This document shows positions 24,495 through 33,562 of a DNA stretch of 43,374 bases, piece by piece; within the stretch, counting starts at the first letter, position 1, and each line of letters opens with the position of its first letter. The notes beneath the pieces are model-generated. The model saw only the letters and a program-made list of their open reading frames with translations, did no database searches and was not told the origin of the DNA. Both the position numbers and the translations under genes were made by a program. Source of the stretch: an uncultured bacterium (GTDB lineage Bacteria > Vulcanimicrobiota > CADAWZ01); the NCBI GenBank assembly GCA_949288455.1, contig CASEKF010000043.1, forward strand, positions 1-43,374. The letters are read 5' to 3'.

Positions 24495-26111
24495 ATGTCT
24501 GATTTCAGTAAAATGACGGAAAGATATTTTCTTGAAGATCTCAAACTGTCCCCCTTATGGGGCAGCGACATGGGACTAGAGGAATACGATGATCTTATGC
24601 CGGAAGGCGGAAGAGAAGAGATCGAAAAATCGACGGAACATGACAGAAACTTTCTTAGGGAAGTAAGATCTTTTGCCGACAAAGATCTTACTGAAGACGA
24701 AAAAATAGATAAAAAAGTCCTTGAATACTATCTCGAATTAAGTCGATTCCGCTCTGAGGAATTAGAATTATGGCGGAAATATCCAAGGGCAGCGGATACC
24801 GCCGGAAGTTCTCTCTACACCATACTATTTAGAGACTCTACTCCGGTTGACAAAAGGCTGTCAAGTATAATCGTAAAAATGGAACAGATACCTTTATTTT
24901 TGGAAAAGTCTAAGGAATTACTTGATAAACCCGTTTGGATTTGGACAGAAATGGGAATAGAATCTTCCAGAAGAATGAAAGGTTTTATCGAATTCATCGA
25001 AAATTTCGGCAAAGGCGTAACAGATAACCAAGAACGACTTAGAAGACTGCACATTGGCTGCATAAACGCTAAAAACGCTTTTAAAGCCTACGAACAATGG
25101 CTTCTGGATAAATTGCCAACCGCAGAACGCAATTTTACCATAGGCTGCGACGATTACGAAGAACTGCTAAAAAAAAGGCTCCTACCCTATTCCGCTCAGG
25201 AAATTTTAGAAATAGGAGAAGAATACGTAAAAACTATACGGTCCGACATGAAAAAAACCGCCGCTAAAATCGACTCTACCGCAACCGTTTCCGAAACGCT
25301 ATCAAAAATAAAGAAAGGACATGCGGAAAGCTTTACTCATATCCTCAACGACTGCAAAAGAGTAATGGCAGAAGCCAGAGATTTCGTCTTAAAAGAAAAT
25401 TTTGCCACTCTTCCGGAAAACGAAATTCTTGAAGTCGAAGAAACTCCTATCTTTATGCGCCATTTAATACCTTTCGCAGCCTATTCTCCGCCCGGAAAAT
25501 TTGAAAAAGCGCAAAAAGGCATTTATATGATGACTCCTCCTGAAGCAAACGACGACATGTTGACAGAATTCTGTCCTGAAGATCTTGTAAGCACTTCAGT
25601 TCATGAAGCTTATCCCGGACATCATCTTCAGCTGACATGCGCCAATTTAAATCCTTCTACGGCGCGCATTTACGCACATGCCACCGAATTTGTCGAAGGA
25701 TGGGCTCATTACTGTGAAGACGCTACGGCCGAGGCGGGATTCTATAATACTCCCGAAGCTATGCTTATAAGATTAAAAGACATGCATTGGAGAGCCTGGA
25801 GAATAATTATAGACGTAAAGCTGGCTACCGGACGGATGTCTTTTGAAGAAGCCGTAAAACATCTGACGGAAGACGCCGGACTAGAATATACCGGAGCTCT
25901 TGCGGAAGTAAAAAGATACACATACACGCCCGGGTACCAGCTAAGCTACTTATTAGGCAAACACATGATTAAAAATCTGCTAGAGAAAATTGGAAAACAA
26001 TATGCATGTTCAAAAAAAGAAATGCATGACGCCATGCTTTATTCGGGAAGCCTTCCGATAACAATTATGGAAGAAATTATGCGGAATAAATTCAGCAAAC
26101 AAGAGAGGTAA
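24495..26111 (+). CDS. DUF885 family zinc metallopeptidase-like protein
   Basis: The 538-residue product matches the DUF885 family: the N-terminal 'LSPLWGSDMGLEEYDDLMPE', a long helical body, and the zinc motif HEAYPGHH (residues ~370-377), followed by 'EFVEGWAHYCEDATAEAGFY' with a further acidic ligand. Members are gluzincin-like carboxypeptidases or uncharacterised. There is no signal peptide, so it is probably cytoplasmic. Length is normal. GAAAGGAGAAAAA gives a strong ribosome binding site. It is 117 nt after yvcK, with no clear promoter in that gap, and 6 nt before the small exported protein. Substrate unknown. Confidence 0.9.
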   Translation: MSDFSKMTERYFLEDLKLSPLWGSDMGLEEYDDLMPEGGREEIEKSTEHDRNFLREVRSFADKDLTEDEKIDKKVLEYYLELSRFRSEELELWRKYPRAADTAGSSLYTILFRDSTPVDKRLSSIIVKMEQIPLFLEKSKELLDKPVWIWTEMGIESSRRMKGFIEFIENFGKGVTDNQERLRRLHIGCINAKNAFKAYEQWLLDKLPTAERNFTIGCDDYEELLKKRLLPYSAQEILEIGEEYVKTIRSDMKKTAAKIDSTATVSETLSKIKKGHAESFTHILNDCKRVMAEARDFVLKENFATLPENEILEVEETPIFMRHLIPFAAYSPPGKFEKAQKGIYMMTPPEANDDMLTEFCPEDLVSTSVHEAYPGHHLQLTCANLNPSTARIYAHATEFVEGWAHYCEDATAEAGFYNTPEAMLIRLKDMHWRAWRIIIDVKLATGRMSFEEAVKHLTEDAGLEYTGALAEVKRYTYTPGYQLSYLLGKHMIKNLLEKIGKQYACSKKEMHDAMLYSGSLPITIMEEIMRNKFSKQER

Positions 26112-26117
26112 TCGACT

Positions 26118-26444
26118 ATGAAAAGAATAGCAGCAGCTTTAGGCTTATTACTGTCGCTATCGGCTCCGGTATTCGCCGACATAACTTTTGAAAACAAAAC
26201 GGATCGTCCGCTCGACATATATGTTACGGACGGAACAAACCCAGCCCGCTCATATACGATAACAAACTCTGAAAAAATTACTATACCGGCGGAACACGGA
26301 GGCGTTATAGACATAAAATATGCGGGCGGAAAATATAATAAAACAGTTCTGGCTACCGTAAAACATTCCGGACAAGAAACTATAGTGGCAACCCATGACA
26401 AAGACGGAAAATTAAAAGTGAGCAAATCTAGAAAATATTGGTAA
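26118..26444 (+). CDS. Small exported protein, unknown
   Basis: The 108-residue product has a clear signal peptide (MKRIAAALGLLLSLSAPVFA, cleavage after VFA). The mature ~88 residues are rich in Thr, Lys and Gly and look like a small beta-sandwich ('ITFENKTDRPLDIYVTDGT', 'VIDIKYAGGKYNKTVLATVK') with no Cys. It would be periplasmic or secreted. I recognise no family. It starts 6 nt after the DUF885 gene, with AGAGAGG upstream, so it belongs to that transcript. Confidence 0.75.
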   Translation: MKRIAAALGLLLSLSAPVFADITFENKTDRPLDIYVTDGTNPARSYTITNSEKITIPAEHGGVIDIKYAGGKYNKTVLATVKHSGQETIVATHDKDGKLKVSKSRKYW

Positions 26445-26501
26445 TCTGACGCTAACAACACTTACATAATTATAACAAAATCAAAGATACATCGACTATA
26501 A

Positions 26502-26542
26502 TAGGTAGGAACTCAAATAACGACATTGTGAGTTCCTACCTA
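26502..26542. terminator. 14-bp perfect inverted repeat between convergent genes
   Basis: TAGGTAGGAACTCA (26502-26515) and its exact complement (26529-26542) flank a 13-nt loop between the exported-protein gene and dtd. It is well placed as a shared terminator but lacks a T-run on either side, so termination could be inefficient or factor-dependent. Confidence 0.5.
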
Positions 26543-26547
26543 AAAAC

Positions 26548-26997
26548 TTAAAATGCTTTCCTGCTATCCAACAAGATAGTTACGGGCCCCTCGTTAGTAA
26601 GAGTCAAGCTCATGGAAGCTTGAAAAACTCCCGACTCCACTTTAATGCCGTAGCCCCGGATATATTCCATATAACGAGAGTATAATTCTTTTGCTAATAT
26701 AGGTTCCGCAGCCGCAAAAAAATTAGGTCTCCTACCTTTTCTGCAATCTCCTAATAAAGTAAACTGAGAAATAACTAAAATCTCGCCTTTTATATCCAAG
26801 ACCGAAAGATTCATTTTATCAAATTCGTCGCTAAATATTCTTAAAAAAGCAGTCTTTTCAGCTAAGTATTCAGCGTCCTTAAGAGTATCGCCTTTCTCTA
26901 CTCCCAATAGAACAAGAAGACCTTTTCCTACTTTGCCGCTTTCAATTCCCTCGGCTAGAACGTTTGCCTGAGATACGCGCTGCACTACGGCTCTCAT
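26548..26997 (-). CDS. dtd: D-aminoacyl-tRNA deacylase
   Basis: Dtd removes D-amino acids (and glycine from tRNA-Ala) from mischarged tRNA. The 149-residue product shows 'MRAVVQRVSQANV' at the start, the active-site motif 'SQFTLLGD', 'KGRRPNF' and 'NEGPVTILLDS', where Glu replaces the usual Asp of NDGPVT but the Gly-cisPro pair is kept. The ATG at 26997 has GAGGGG at 8 nt; another ATG six bases earlier is too close. It follows the Rel/Spo gene, a gene order also common in Firmicutes (recJ-rel-dtd), and is the last gene of the minus-strand run. Confidence 0.95.
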   Translation of the reverse strand: MRAVVQRVSQANVLAEGIESGKVGKGLLVLLGVEKGDTLKDAEYLAEKTAFLRIFSDEFDKMNLSVLDIKGEILVISQFTLLGDCRKGRRPNFFAAAEPILAKELYSRYMEYIRGYGIKVESGVFQASMSLTLTNEGPVTILLDSRKAF

Positions 26998-27010
26998 AAA
27001 CATTACCCCT

Positions 27011-29227
27011 CTATAGAGTGATATCTTCAGATAACGCGGAACGAGAAGCGGATAAAACGCCGTTTACCTTAGCAAGCTTCCTCAATACCGCGTTAAGCTG
27101 AGCTTTGTCCAAAACTTCTATTCCTATAGTGATTAAAGCCTTGCTTTTTTTAACTTTCGCGCTGCATTCGTTAGTTGGAATCCTCAAATCGTTTATTATA
27201 TTCATAAACTCAGCTAAAAGACCTCTTCTATCCCAAGCTTCAATTTCCAGCTGAACAGGATATCTTCTATCTGTCTTAGCGCCTATCCACCACACCTCAG
27301 TTAACCGATCGGACTGAACGTTAGGACAATTCCTTCGATGGACCGAAACTCCGGTTCCTATTTTCCAATGCCCCACTATGTCGTCTCCGGGCACAGGATT
27401 ACAACACTTGGCAAAAACGACCAAAACGTTATCTACGCCTTTTACTTTCACGCCTTTGCTAAGGATATCTTGCCTGGTAGGAGCTTTTTTGGCAGGAATA
27501 AGTATTTTTTCAGGCTCCTTAGGAAGCATATTCTTAATTTTCTGTATGACGTGCGTTATGGACGTTTCTCCATAACCTAAAGAAGCTATTAAATCGTCTA
27601 TATTCGTAAAATTAAGCTTTTCCGCAATTTTACCGAGAAGTTCCACATTAGAAAGCAAGTCTTCAGATATCCGTCTATCTATTCTGGAAACTCTTTTGAT
27701 CTCTTTTTCCAGAATATCTCTGCCGCGCAGAAGGTTCTCTTCTCGACGCTCTTTTTTCAGCCATTGACGTATTTTGAGCTTCGTGTGATTGCCTCGGCAT
27801 ATATTCAGCCAGTCAAGACTTGGATTAGCGGTTTTGGACGTGATTATCTCAACTCTATCGCCATTCTGCAGCCTGTAATTTAAAGGAACTATATTAGCGT
27901 TTACTTTAGCTCCTACGCATTTATGGCCTACGTCAGTGTGAATTCTATAAGCAAAATCTATAGGAGTAGATCCTGCGGGCAAATCGATAGCGTCTCCTCT
28001 AGGAGTATATACGAAAACTTCAGACTCGTTCATGTCAAGTATAATGTTTTCAATATAATCCCTGGCGTCTTTTGAATCTTTCTGCCAATCCATTATCCGC
28101 CTTACCCATGGATATTCGTCTTGAGCGGAAATATTTTTTCTCTCCTTATACGCCCAATGAGCGGCCGGTCCATACTCGTTTACCATATGCATTTCCATGG
28201 TTCTTATCTGTATCTCGACCGGCTCCTCGCCCGGACCGTATACGGTTGTATGAAGGGAACGATAACCGTTTGATTTCGGTCTCGCGATATAATCTTTTAT
28301 CCTATTTTTCATCGGAGTCCATAATCTATGAACGGCTCCCAAAACTTTATAACAAGACTCAATATCGTTAACTATGACTCTTATGGCAAAAAGATCGTAT
28401 ATCTCAGAAAAATCTTTTCCTCTTTGATTAATTTTTTGCCATGCGCTATATATATGCTTGCGCCTTCCCGAAATCTGCAAAACGTCTACGCCGTCTTCTT
28501 CAAGAGCTTTAGTAATTATAGCTATCGTATTTTGAATAATTTTTTCCTTATCGGCCATTTTCTGATCGATAAGCTTTTTCAAATTATTATATTCCTCGGG
28601 ATTCATATATGAAAACGATAGATCTTCCAATTCCCACTTCATTTTCCAAATCCCAAGCCGCGAAGCTATGGCTGCAAAAATAGTCAAAGTTTCGTTTGCT
28701 ATTCTTTCCTGTTTTTCTTTCTTCATATATGTTAACGTACGCATATTATGAAGTCTGTCCGCAAATTTTATAAGTATGACTCTTATATCTTTAGCCATAG
28801 CTATAAAAATTTTTCTCAAATTTTCAGCTTGCTTATCAGCTCTCGACTTAAAAGCTCCGCTTGAGGAGATATTATGATCGTTAGACTGAGTAAACGCCGA
28901 AAGCTTAGTAACTCCGTCTACCAGCTTTGCTATTTCGGGAGAAAATTCCCGCTCTATATCCTCAAGCGTAACAGAAGTGTCTTCTACCGTGTCATGAAGA
29001 AGCGCCGCAGCTATGGTTTGTTCATCCATATTCATTTTCGCAAGAATCATAGCCACTGACAAAGGATGAATGATATAAGGTTCTCCCGAAGCCCTTTTTT
29101 GATTATGATGAAGCCTTTCTGAAAATGTATAAGCTTTTTTAATTAAATCAATATTAGCCCCGATACATGCGTCTGAAACTTCGTGTAATAAGTCTTCAAG
29201 CGTAGGGGGGGGTACCGTGATACTCAT
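27011..29227 (-). CDS. relA: Bifunctional (p)ppGpp synthetase/hydrolase (Rel/SpoT)
   Basis: This enzyme makes and degrades the alarmone (p)ppGpp. The 738 residues contain, in order: the HD hydrolase domain ('KRASGEPYIIHPLSVA', 'AALLHDTVEDT', ~35-190); the synthetase domain with RxKD-type 'RIKDYIARPKSNGYRSLHTTV' and 'VEIQIRT' (~240-350); the TGS domain ('VFVYTPRGDAIDLPAGSTPIDFAY', ~402-465); and a C-terminal ACT domain (~655-735). The intact HD and RxKD motifs indicate both activities. Its ATG overlaps the recJ stop by ATGA, so it is translated by coupling; dtd follows closely. Confidence 0.95.
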   Translation of the reverse strand: MSITVPPPTLEDLLHEVSDACIGANIDLIKKAYTFSERLHHNQKRASGEPYIIHPLSVAMILAKMNMDEQTIAAALLHDTVEDTSVTLEDIEREFSPEIAKLVDGVTKLSAFTQSNDHNISSSGAFKSRADKQAENLRKIFIAMAKDIRVILIKFADRLHNMRTLTYMKKEKQERIANETLTIFAAIASRLGIWKMKWELEDLSFSYMNPEEYNNLKKLIDQKMADKEKIIQNTIAIITKALEEDGVDVLQISGRRKHIYSAWQKINQRGKDFSEIYDLFAIRVIVNDIESCYKVLGAVHRLWTPMKNRIKDYIARPKSNGYRSLHTTVYGPGEEPVEIQIRTMEMHMVNEYGPAAHWAYKERKNISAQDEYPWVRRIMDWQKDSKDARDYIENIILDMNESEVFVYTPRGDAIDLPAGSTPIDFAYRIHTDVGHKCVGAKVNANIVPLNYRLQNGDRVEIITSKTANPSLDWLNICRGNHTKLKIRQWLKKERREENLLRGRDILEKEIKRVSRIDRRISEDLLSNVELLGKIAEKLNFTNIDDLIASLGYGETSITHVIQKIKNMLPKEPEKILIPAKKAPTRQDILSKGVKVKGVDNVLVVFAKCCNPVPGDDIVGHWKIGTGVSVHRRNCPNVQSDRLTEVWWIGAKTDRRYPVQLEIEAWDRRGLLAEFMNIINDLRIPTNECSAKVKKSKALITIGIEVLDKAQLNAVLRKLAKVNGVLSASRSALSEDITL

Positions 29228-31689
29228 ATTGCCTCACAAGCGCCGAACGAATCTTCGGCATACCTTCGTATTTGACTTAAAATAACTTTTGAAAAATTTT
29301 CAAACGAATCGCTATAGACTTCAGCTATTTCGTTAAACTCTTCAAACTGTCGTTTAAACGCAGCGAAAGTCTTAGAAGAAACTATTTCGTTCTCCGTTAT
29401 ATCGAATCTCGATTTAGAATAACGTTCATGATTTACATAAATTGATTTTTCTCTTAAAAAAGACAAAATAAGTTTTATTTTTACATGACCTAACTTTGTT
29501 TTATCGGCTATCCAAGCTATTTTTTTTTCATAATTCAACGGTAAAGGACAATTTTCAAGAAGTTCTGCCGTTTTAAACACGGAAAGCAAATCAGGAACGG
29601 CATTTTTAAAAAACTGCCTCTCGCATTCAATCTCGTTATGTCCAAAAAGGAAATGAAGCCGTTTAGCCTGACAACATGGTTTATTTCTAAAAAAACTAAA
29701 GGAAGGAGGAGGATGAAAAAATATAAGATCCTCGCAGTCTTCCGACTTTTCTATATTTCTAATCAATAATATCGAGACATTATCTGAATATTCGTCCCCT
29801 AGAGCTGCGTTTAAAGCGTCTATCTGTTTTTGAGTTCTGACTAAAGCGGCGCATTTCGAACTTTCAGCCGTTTTTTTCAAATATTTAATTCTTGGCGATA
29901 TATTTCCGGCGTCTATCAAAGCCGGATTACCCGGAGCTCCGCGGCAATCGCTTTGTTTTCCTCCGAAAGATAAGTCTGCTTGATCGCTGTGCATAATGAC
30001 CGAAGATATTTCTAATTCAACGGTCTTAATACCGTTGTATTCGTTTATATAAGGCGAAGCTATGATGCCATATTTAAAGACGTCGGGCTTAAGAAGAGAC
30101 GCGCAGGCGAATTGACCGAAAGCGATTCCTTTAAATCTGGAGTCGTCTTGACGCAGAGTAGCTATTAAGGTATTTTTCGCAGCTTTTGTCATATTCATAA
30201 ACTCTACCGAATCAAAATAAAAAAAAGGACGCTCATTGTCTTTTCCAAAAGGACGCAATTGTTCCAACTGCTCTATAGATTCTTCAGTCAAATCGGAAAA
30301 ATCGACTTTTCCCGCACACTGATATTTGTTTGAATCTTCGAAAAAATCATCCGGCTGAGCGTCTTTAAGTCTTTCCCGGAGCAAAGGAATGTTTTCTTCC
30401 TTTATTGAAAACCCTCCGGCCTGAGCATGTCCTCCGTATGCGTCAAGAAGATCTTGATTCTCTTCCAGCATTTTGTAAATATTATAGCCTGCGGCAGCTC
30501 TAGCCGATCCTCTGCCTATTCCATTTTTTAAAGCTATAAGAAATACGGGCATGTTAAAGGTATCGACAAGCTTGGCGGCAGTTATGCCTAAAACTCCGGC
30601 ATGACAATCTTCCCCATACTCCACTAAAACTTTTCGTTCTTTAATATCCGGGGAATCCTGAAGTCTGAATAAAATAGCCTTGCGCATTTTTTCTTCTATT
30701 TTCTGTCTCTTTTTATTCAGAATAAGCAGAGTATCATAATATTTTTCAGCTTGCTCGACATTATCGGATAAAAGTAAGTTTACGGCGCACGAAGCGTCCC
30801 CTATCCTACCGGGAGCGTTCAACTTAGGACATATGGAAAAACCAATAGTTTTGGGAGTGATATCTTTAAGAGAAAGAGATTGCAGCATAACGAAAATACC
30901 CGGCCATGTCTTTCTAACGTCCTTAAATAAGTCTATGGCGTTTTTGACAATTATTCTATTCTCATGCAAAAGAGGCATTAAATCGCCTATAGATCCTATA
31001 GCCGCCGGAATTAAATACTCATAAGGGAATGGCAAATCTTTTTTCTCCGATACTGCCTGAATAAATTTGAAAGCTACTCCTACTCCGGCCATAGGTTTAT
31101 TATGATATCCGCATTCAGGATCCATCGGATTAACTATAGCGTCAGCTTTGGGAAGGAAGGGAGGCAAAGTATGATGATCAAGTATAATCGTCTTAATGCC
31201 CCGTTCTTTTAAGCGCTCTATCTGAAATATATCGGATATGCCGCAATCAACGGCTATAGCTAATGAAATTCCGGCTTCGGAAGCCGAATCGACGCCTTCG
31301 GCGGAGATACCGTAACCGTTTTCTAACCTATTAGGTATAAAATAATCTACGCTCAAACCTAACTTTCGTATAAACTTTACCAGACATGCGACAGCTGTTA
31401 CTCCGTCCGCGTCGTAGTCGCCGAAAATTCTAATTTTACCGACTTTTTTTTCAGCCTCAAGAAAAAGATCCGCCGCCTTTTCCATGTTTTTCATAAGAAA
31501 AGGAGAGGCCATATCTTCTAAGTCTGACGCCATAAAATCGAAGGCCTTTGCCCTGGAATCTATATTTCTGCTCAAAAGAGCTAATCCCAATAATTTTTCG
31601 GTTTGCCCGCCTAATATATCTTGAAAATTTAAATTTATATCCGGCTTGAATATTTTCCAGTCGGAAAGCTTCGTTATAAATGGGATCAT
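29224..31689 (-). CDS. recJ: Single-stranded-DNA exonuclease RecJ
   Basis: RecJ digests single-stranded DNA 5' to 3' in repair and recombination. The 821-residue product has the DHH phosphoesterase motifs: 'FGDYDADGVTAV', 'IAVDCGISD', 'IILDHHTLPPFLPKADAIVNP' and 'GVGVAFKFIQ'. The DHHA1 motif 'YGGHAQAGGFSI' and an OB-fold region follow. It is about 240 residues longer than E. coli RecJ; the extra C-terminal part (~600-821) resembles the extended RecJ of Firmicutes, with a helical end ('KLGHVKIKLILSFLREKSIYV'). Its ATG directly follows the stop of the ZnuA-like gene (TAAATG), and its stop overlaps the Rel gene, so these genes are tightly coupled. Confidence 0.95.
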   Translation of the reverse strand: MIPFITKLSDWKIFKPDINLNFQDILGGQTEKLLGLALLSRNIDSRAKAFDFMASDLEDMASPFLMKNMEKAADLFLEAEKKVGKIRIFGDYDADGVTAVACLVKFIRKLGLSVDYFIPNRLENGYGISAEGVDSASEAGISLAIAVDCGISDIFQIERLKERGIKTIILDHHTLPPFLPKADAIVNPMDPECGYHNKPMAGVGVAFKFIQAVSEKKDLPFPYEYLIPAAIGSIGDLMPLLHENRIIVKNAIDLFKDVRKTWPGIFVMLQSLSLKDITPKTIGFSICPKLNAPGRIGDASCAVNLLLSDNVEQAEKYYDTLLILNKKRQKIEEKMRKAILFRLQDSPDIKERKVLVEYGEDCHAGVLGITAAKLVDTFNMPVFLIALKNGIGRGSARAAAGYNIYKMLEENQDLLDAYGGHAQAGGFSIKEENIPLLRERLKDAQPDDFFEDSNKYQCAGKVDFSDLTEESIEQLEQLRPFGKDNERPFFYFDSVEFMNMTKAAKNTLIATLRQDDSRFKGIAFGQFACASLLKPDVFKYGIIASPYINEYNGIKTVELEISSVIMHSDQADLSFGGKQSDCRGAPGNPALIDAGNISPRIKYLKKTAESSKCAALVRTQKQIDALNAALGDEYSDNVSILLIRNIEKSEDCEDLIFFHPPPSFSFFRNKPCCQAKRLHFLFGHNEIECERQFFKNAVPDLLSVFKTAELLENCPLPLNYEKKIAWIADKTKLGHVKIKLILSFLREKSIYVNHERYSKSRFDITENEIVSSKTFAAFKRQFEEFNEIAEVYSDSFENFSKVILSQIRRYAEDSFGACEAI

Positions 31690-32661
31690 TTAATTCTTTT
31701 TAGCGAATTTACTCCGCAATTCCGCAATATTAATTTTTGTAATTTTAGCGCATGTATCCGGCATAATTTCTTTTACGAGCATAATATCGGACAGCAGGCA
31801 AATATCTTCGCCCGAAGAGATTTGCCTGTCTAAACCGCAAGGCGAGATTTTAACTCCTCCCTGCTCGGAAGCCGAAGCTCCTTTTATACCGCAGTCTCTA
31901 AGAAGATAAGCGAATTTAGGTATATCTCCGACAGCTTTTTTCTCTGAGCTGATTTTCATAACAGACTCTAACTCTTCCAAAATATCTTTAGAAATACTTA
32001 CGGAAAAATACTGATCGCTTTGATCGGCTGAATCAAAAGTTTGCCGCGTATCCGGAGTTTTAGGATCCTCTATATTCTTTATAATGCGCAGTAGCCTTTT
32101 TTCAATATAATCAAACCTTGCCTGATACTCCTTTACGGCAGCCGTATAATCCTTATAAGCCTGAGAAGTTTTATCGTCGGCGTTAGGAAACTTATCTTTT
32201 GTAATAACGGCGTTAGCTATATTTTTATACATAATCAGCTGATTCAAAGGACTAGTCCATATATACGGATTTTCCGTTCCATCGCTATTTTTAATCGGCA
32301 GAATTTGATCGGCAACTACGCAAACAGTTATTTTAGGGTTAATTTCCTTTAGTCTATCCGCTATTTTATTATCGTATCCCAAACCATTTATTAAACAAAG
32401 ATCAAAAGAAGAATAATACTGATATTCCGCGTCGCTTAAATTATAATCCTCAGGAGTCTTTCCCGGAGGAATAATTTGCTCAAGAGCAATATTCTGTCTT
32501 GTAGTTATAACCTCCGAAGCAATGGAATAAACCGGAGATATGGTAGCGCATATTTTTAAATTAGGCCCCGGAGCGTAATATATCGTAGATGCCGAAGGAG
32601 CGCATGACGCCAACGATAAAGCTACGGAGATAATTATCAGCAACAATTTAATTTTATTCAT
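31690..32661 (-). CDS. Degenerate ZnuA-like substrate-binding lipoprotein
   Basis: The 323-residue lipoprotein (lipobox L-A-S-C, Cys at ~20) follows the plan of cluster A-I metal-binding proteins: 'KICATISPVYSIASEVI', 'IIPPGKTPEDYNLSDAEYQYYSSFDLCLINGLGYD' and 'NPYIWTSPLNQLIMYKNIANAV'. The usual metal-binding histidines are gone: PHxY has become PEDY and the DPHxW histidine is Tyr. The third His region is replaced by a divergent stretch. The C-terminal half adds Cys at about 250, 267, 283 and 313. It probably does not bind zinc in the standard way. No ABC permease or ATPase gene is near; instead it is coupled to recJ. Preceded by an 82-nt gap after the amidase gene. Confidence 0.75.
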   Translation of the reverse strand: MNKIKLLLIIISVALSLASCAPSASTIYYAPGPNLKICATISPVYSIASEVITTRQNIALEQIIPPGKTPEDYNLSDAEYQYYSSFDLCLINGLGYDNKIADRLKEINPKITVCVVADQILPIKNSDGTENPYIWTSPLNQLIMYKNIANAVITKDKFPNADDKTSQAYKDYTAAVKEYQARFDYIEKRLLRIIKNIEDPKTPDTRQTFDSADQSDQYFSVSISKDILEELESVMKISSEKKAVGDIPKFAYLLRDCGIKGASASEQGGVKISPCGLDRQISSGEDICLLSDIMLVKEIMPDTCAKITKINIAELRSKFAKKN

Positions 32662-32743
32662 TTAAGTCCCTTTATTTAATTTTATTGCAAAATTCCAAAT
32701 TAGTAAAATTCTTGCTTCTAATAAAAAAACCTCTTTAAATTTC

Positions 32744-33562
32744 TTATCCACGGTATATATCGGGACGCCTGCCGTTTAAAACCGGCAACTCAGCTCTGAC
32801 TTTATCGATCACGGCCGTATCTATTACCCCTATATCGGCCTCCTCTTCATAGCCAAATCGCATTTTGACGTTTCCCCACGGATCGCAAAGAATAGAGTGC
32901 CCGTAAGACTTATAAACAAGCTCCTCGTTTAATGCCGGAGCCGTCATGCATACGTACGACTGAGCGTCTAAAGCTCGAGCTCGCGCCAATAACTCCCAAT
33001 GAGCCGGACCGGTAATATGATTAAAAGCTCCCGGATACACTAACAAAGAAGCTCCCTTTTCTGCCATTTTGACCGCTAGCTCAGGAAATCTCACGTCATA
33101 GCAAATGCCTACTCCTATATTAATCTTATCGGTTTTAACTACTGTTAACGAATCTCCAGGCGAAATCTCTTCAGACTCCGTAAAAACTATTCCGCCTTTT
33201 ATATTGACGTCAAATAAGTGAATTTTCCTATGTTTCGCCAATATTCTCCCATTTTTGTCAAATATCAAAGAAGAGTTATAAATTTTGCCGTTATATCGTT
33301 CAGGAACAGATCCGCCTATTAATAAAGCGTTTGAAATTTTAGCCATATTTGAAAGAAAATCAAAATAAGAATTAGATTCTTCCGCATATTGAGCGTATTT
33401 GGGGAACAAATTGATGTCATAAGGGCAACAGAACATTTCCGGAAGAATTACTATTTCAGCGCCTCTTTCGGCTAATGTTTTTATAATATCCGAGGCTCTT
33501 TTAAGATTGACGGAAACGTCTTCAGCTACTTTTAACTGACAAATGCCTATTTTCATTTTCAT
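32744..33562 (-). CDS. Carbon-nitrogen hydrolase (Nit2 / omega-amidase-like)
   Basis: The 272-residue nitrilase-superfamily enzyme has the full catalytic triad: Glu42 in 'ILPEMFCCPYD', Lys113 in 'HRKIHLFD', and Cys154 in 'GVGICYDVRFPELA'. The 'KGGIVFTESEEISPGD' and 'RARALDAQSYV' segments fit the Nit1/Nit2 branch, which hydrolyses omega-amides such as alpha-ketoglutaramate or deaminated glutathione. Substrate cannot be fixed from sequence. It is cytoplasmic. Its start overlaps the TPR gene stop by ATGA; a second in-frame ATG two codons later is equally possible. Confidence 0.92.
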   Translation of the reverse strand: MKMKIGICQLKVAEDVSVNLKRASDIIKTLAERGAEIVILPEMFCCPYDINLFPKYAQYAEESNSYFDFLSNMAKISNALLIGGSVPERYNGKIYNSSLIFDKNGRILAKHRKIHLFDVNIKGGIVFTESEEISPGDSLTVVKTDKINIGVGICYDVRFPELAVKMAEKGASLLVYPGAFNHITGPAHWELLARARALDAQSYVCMTAPALNEELVYKSYGHSILCDPWGNVKMRFGYEEEADIGVIDTAVIDKVRAELPVLNGRRPDIYRG

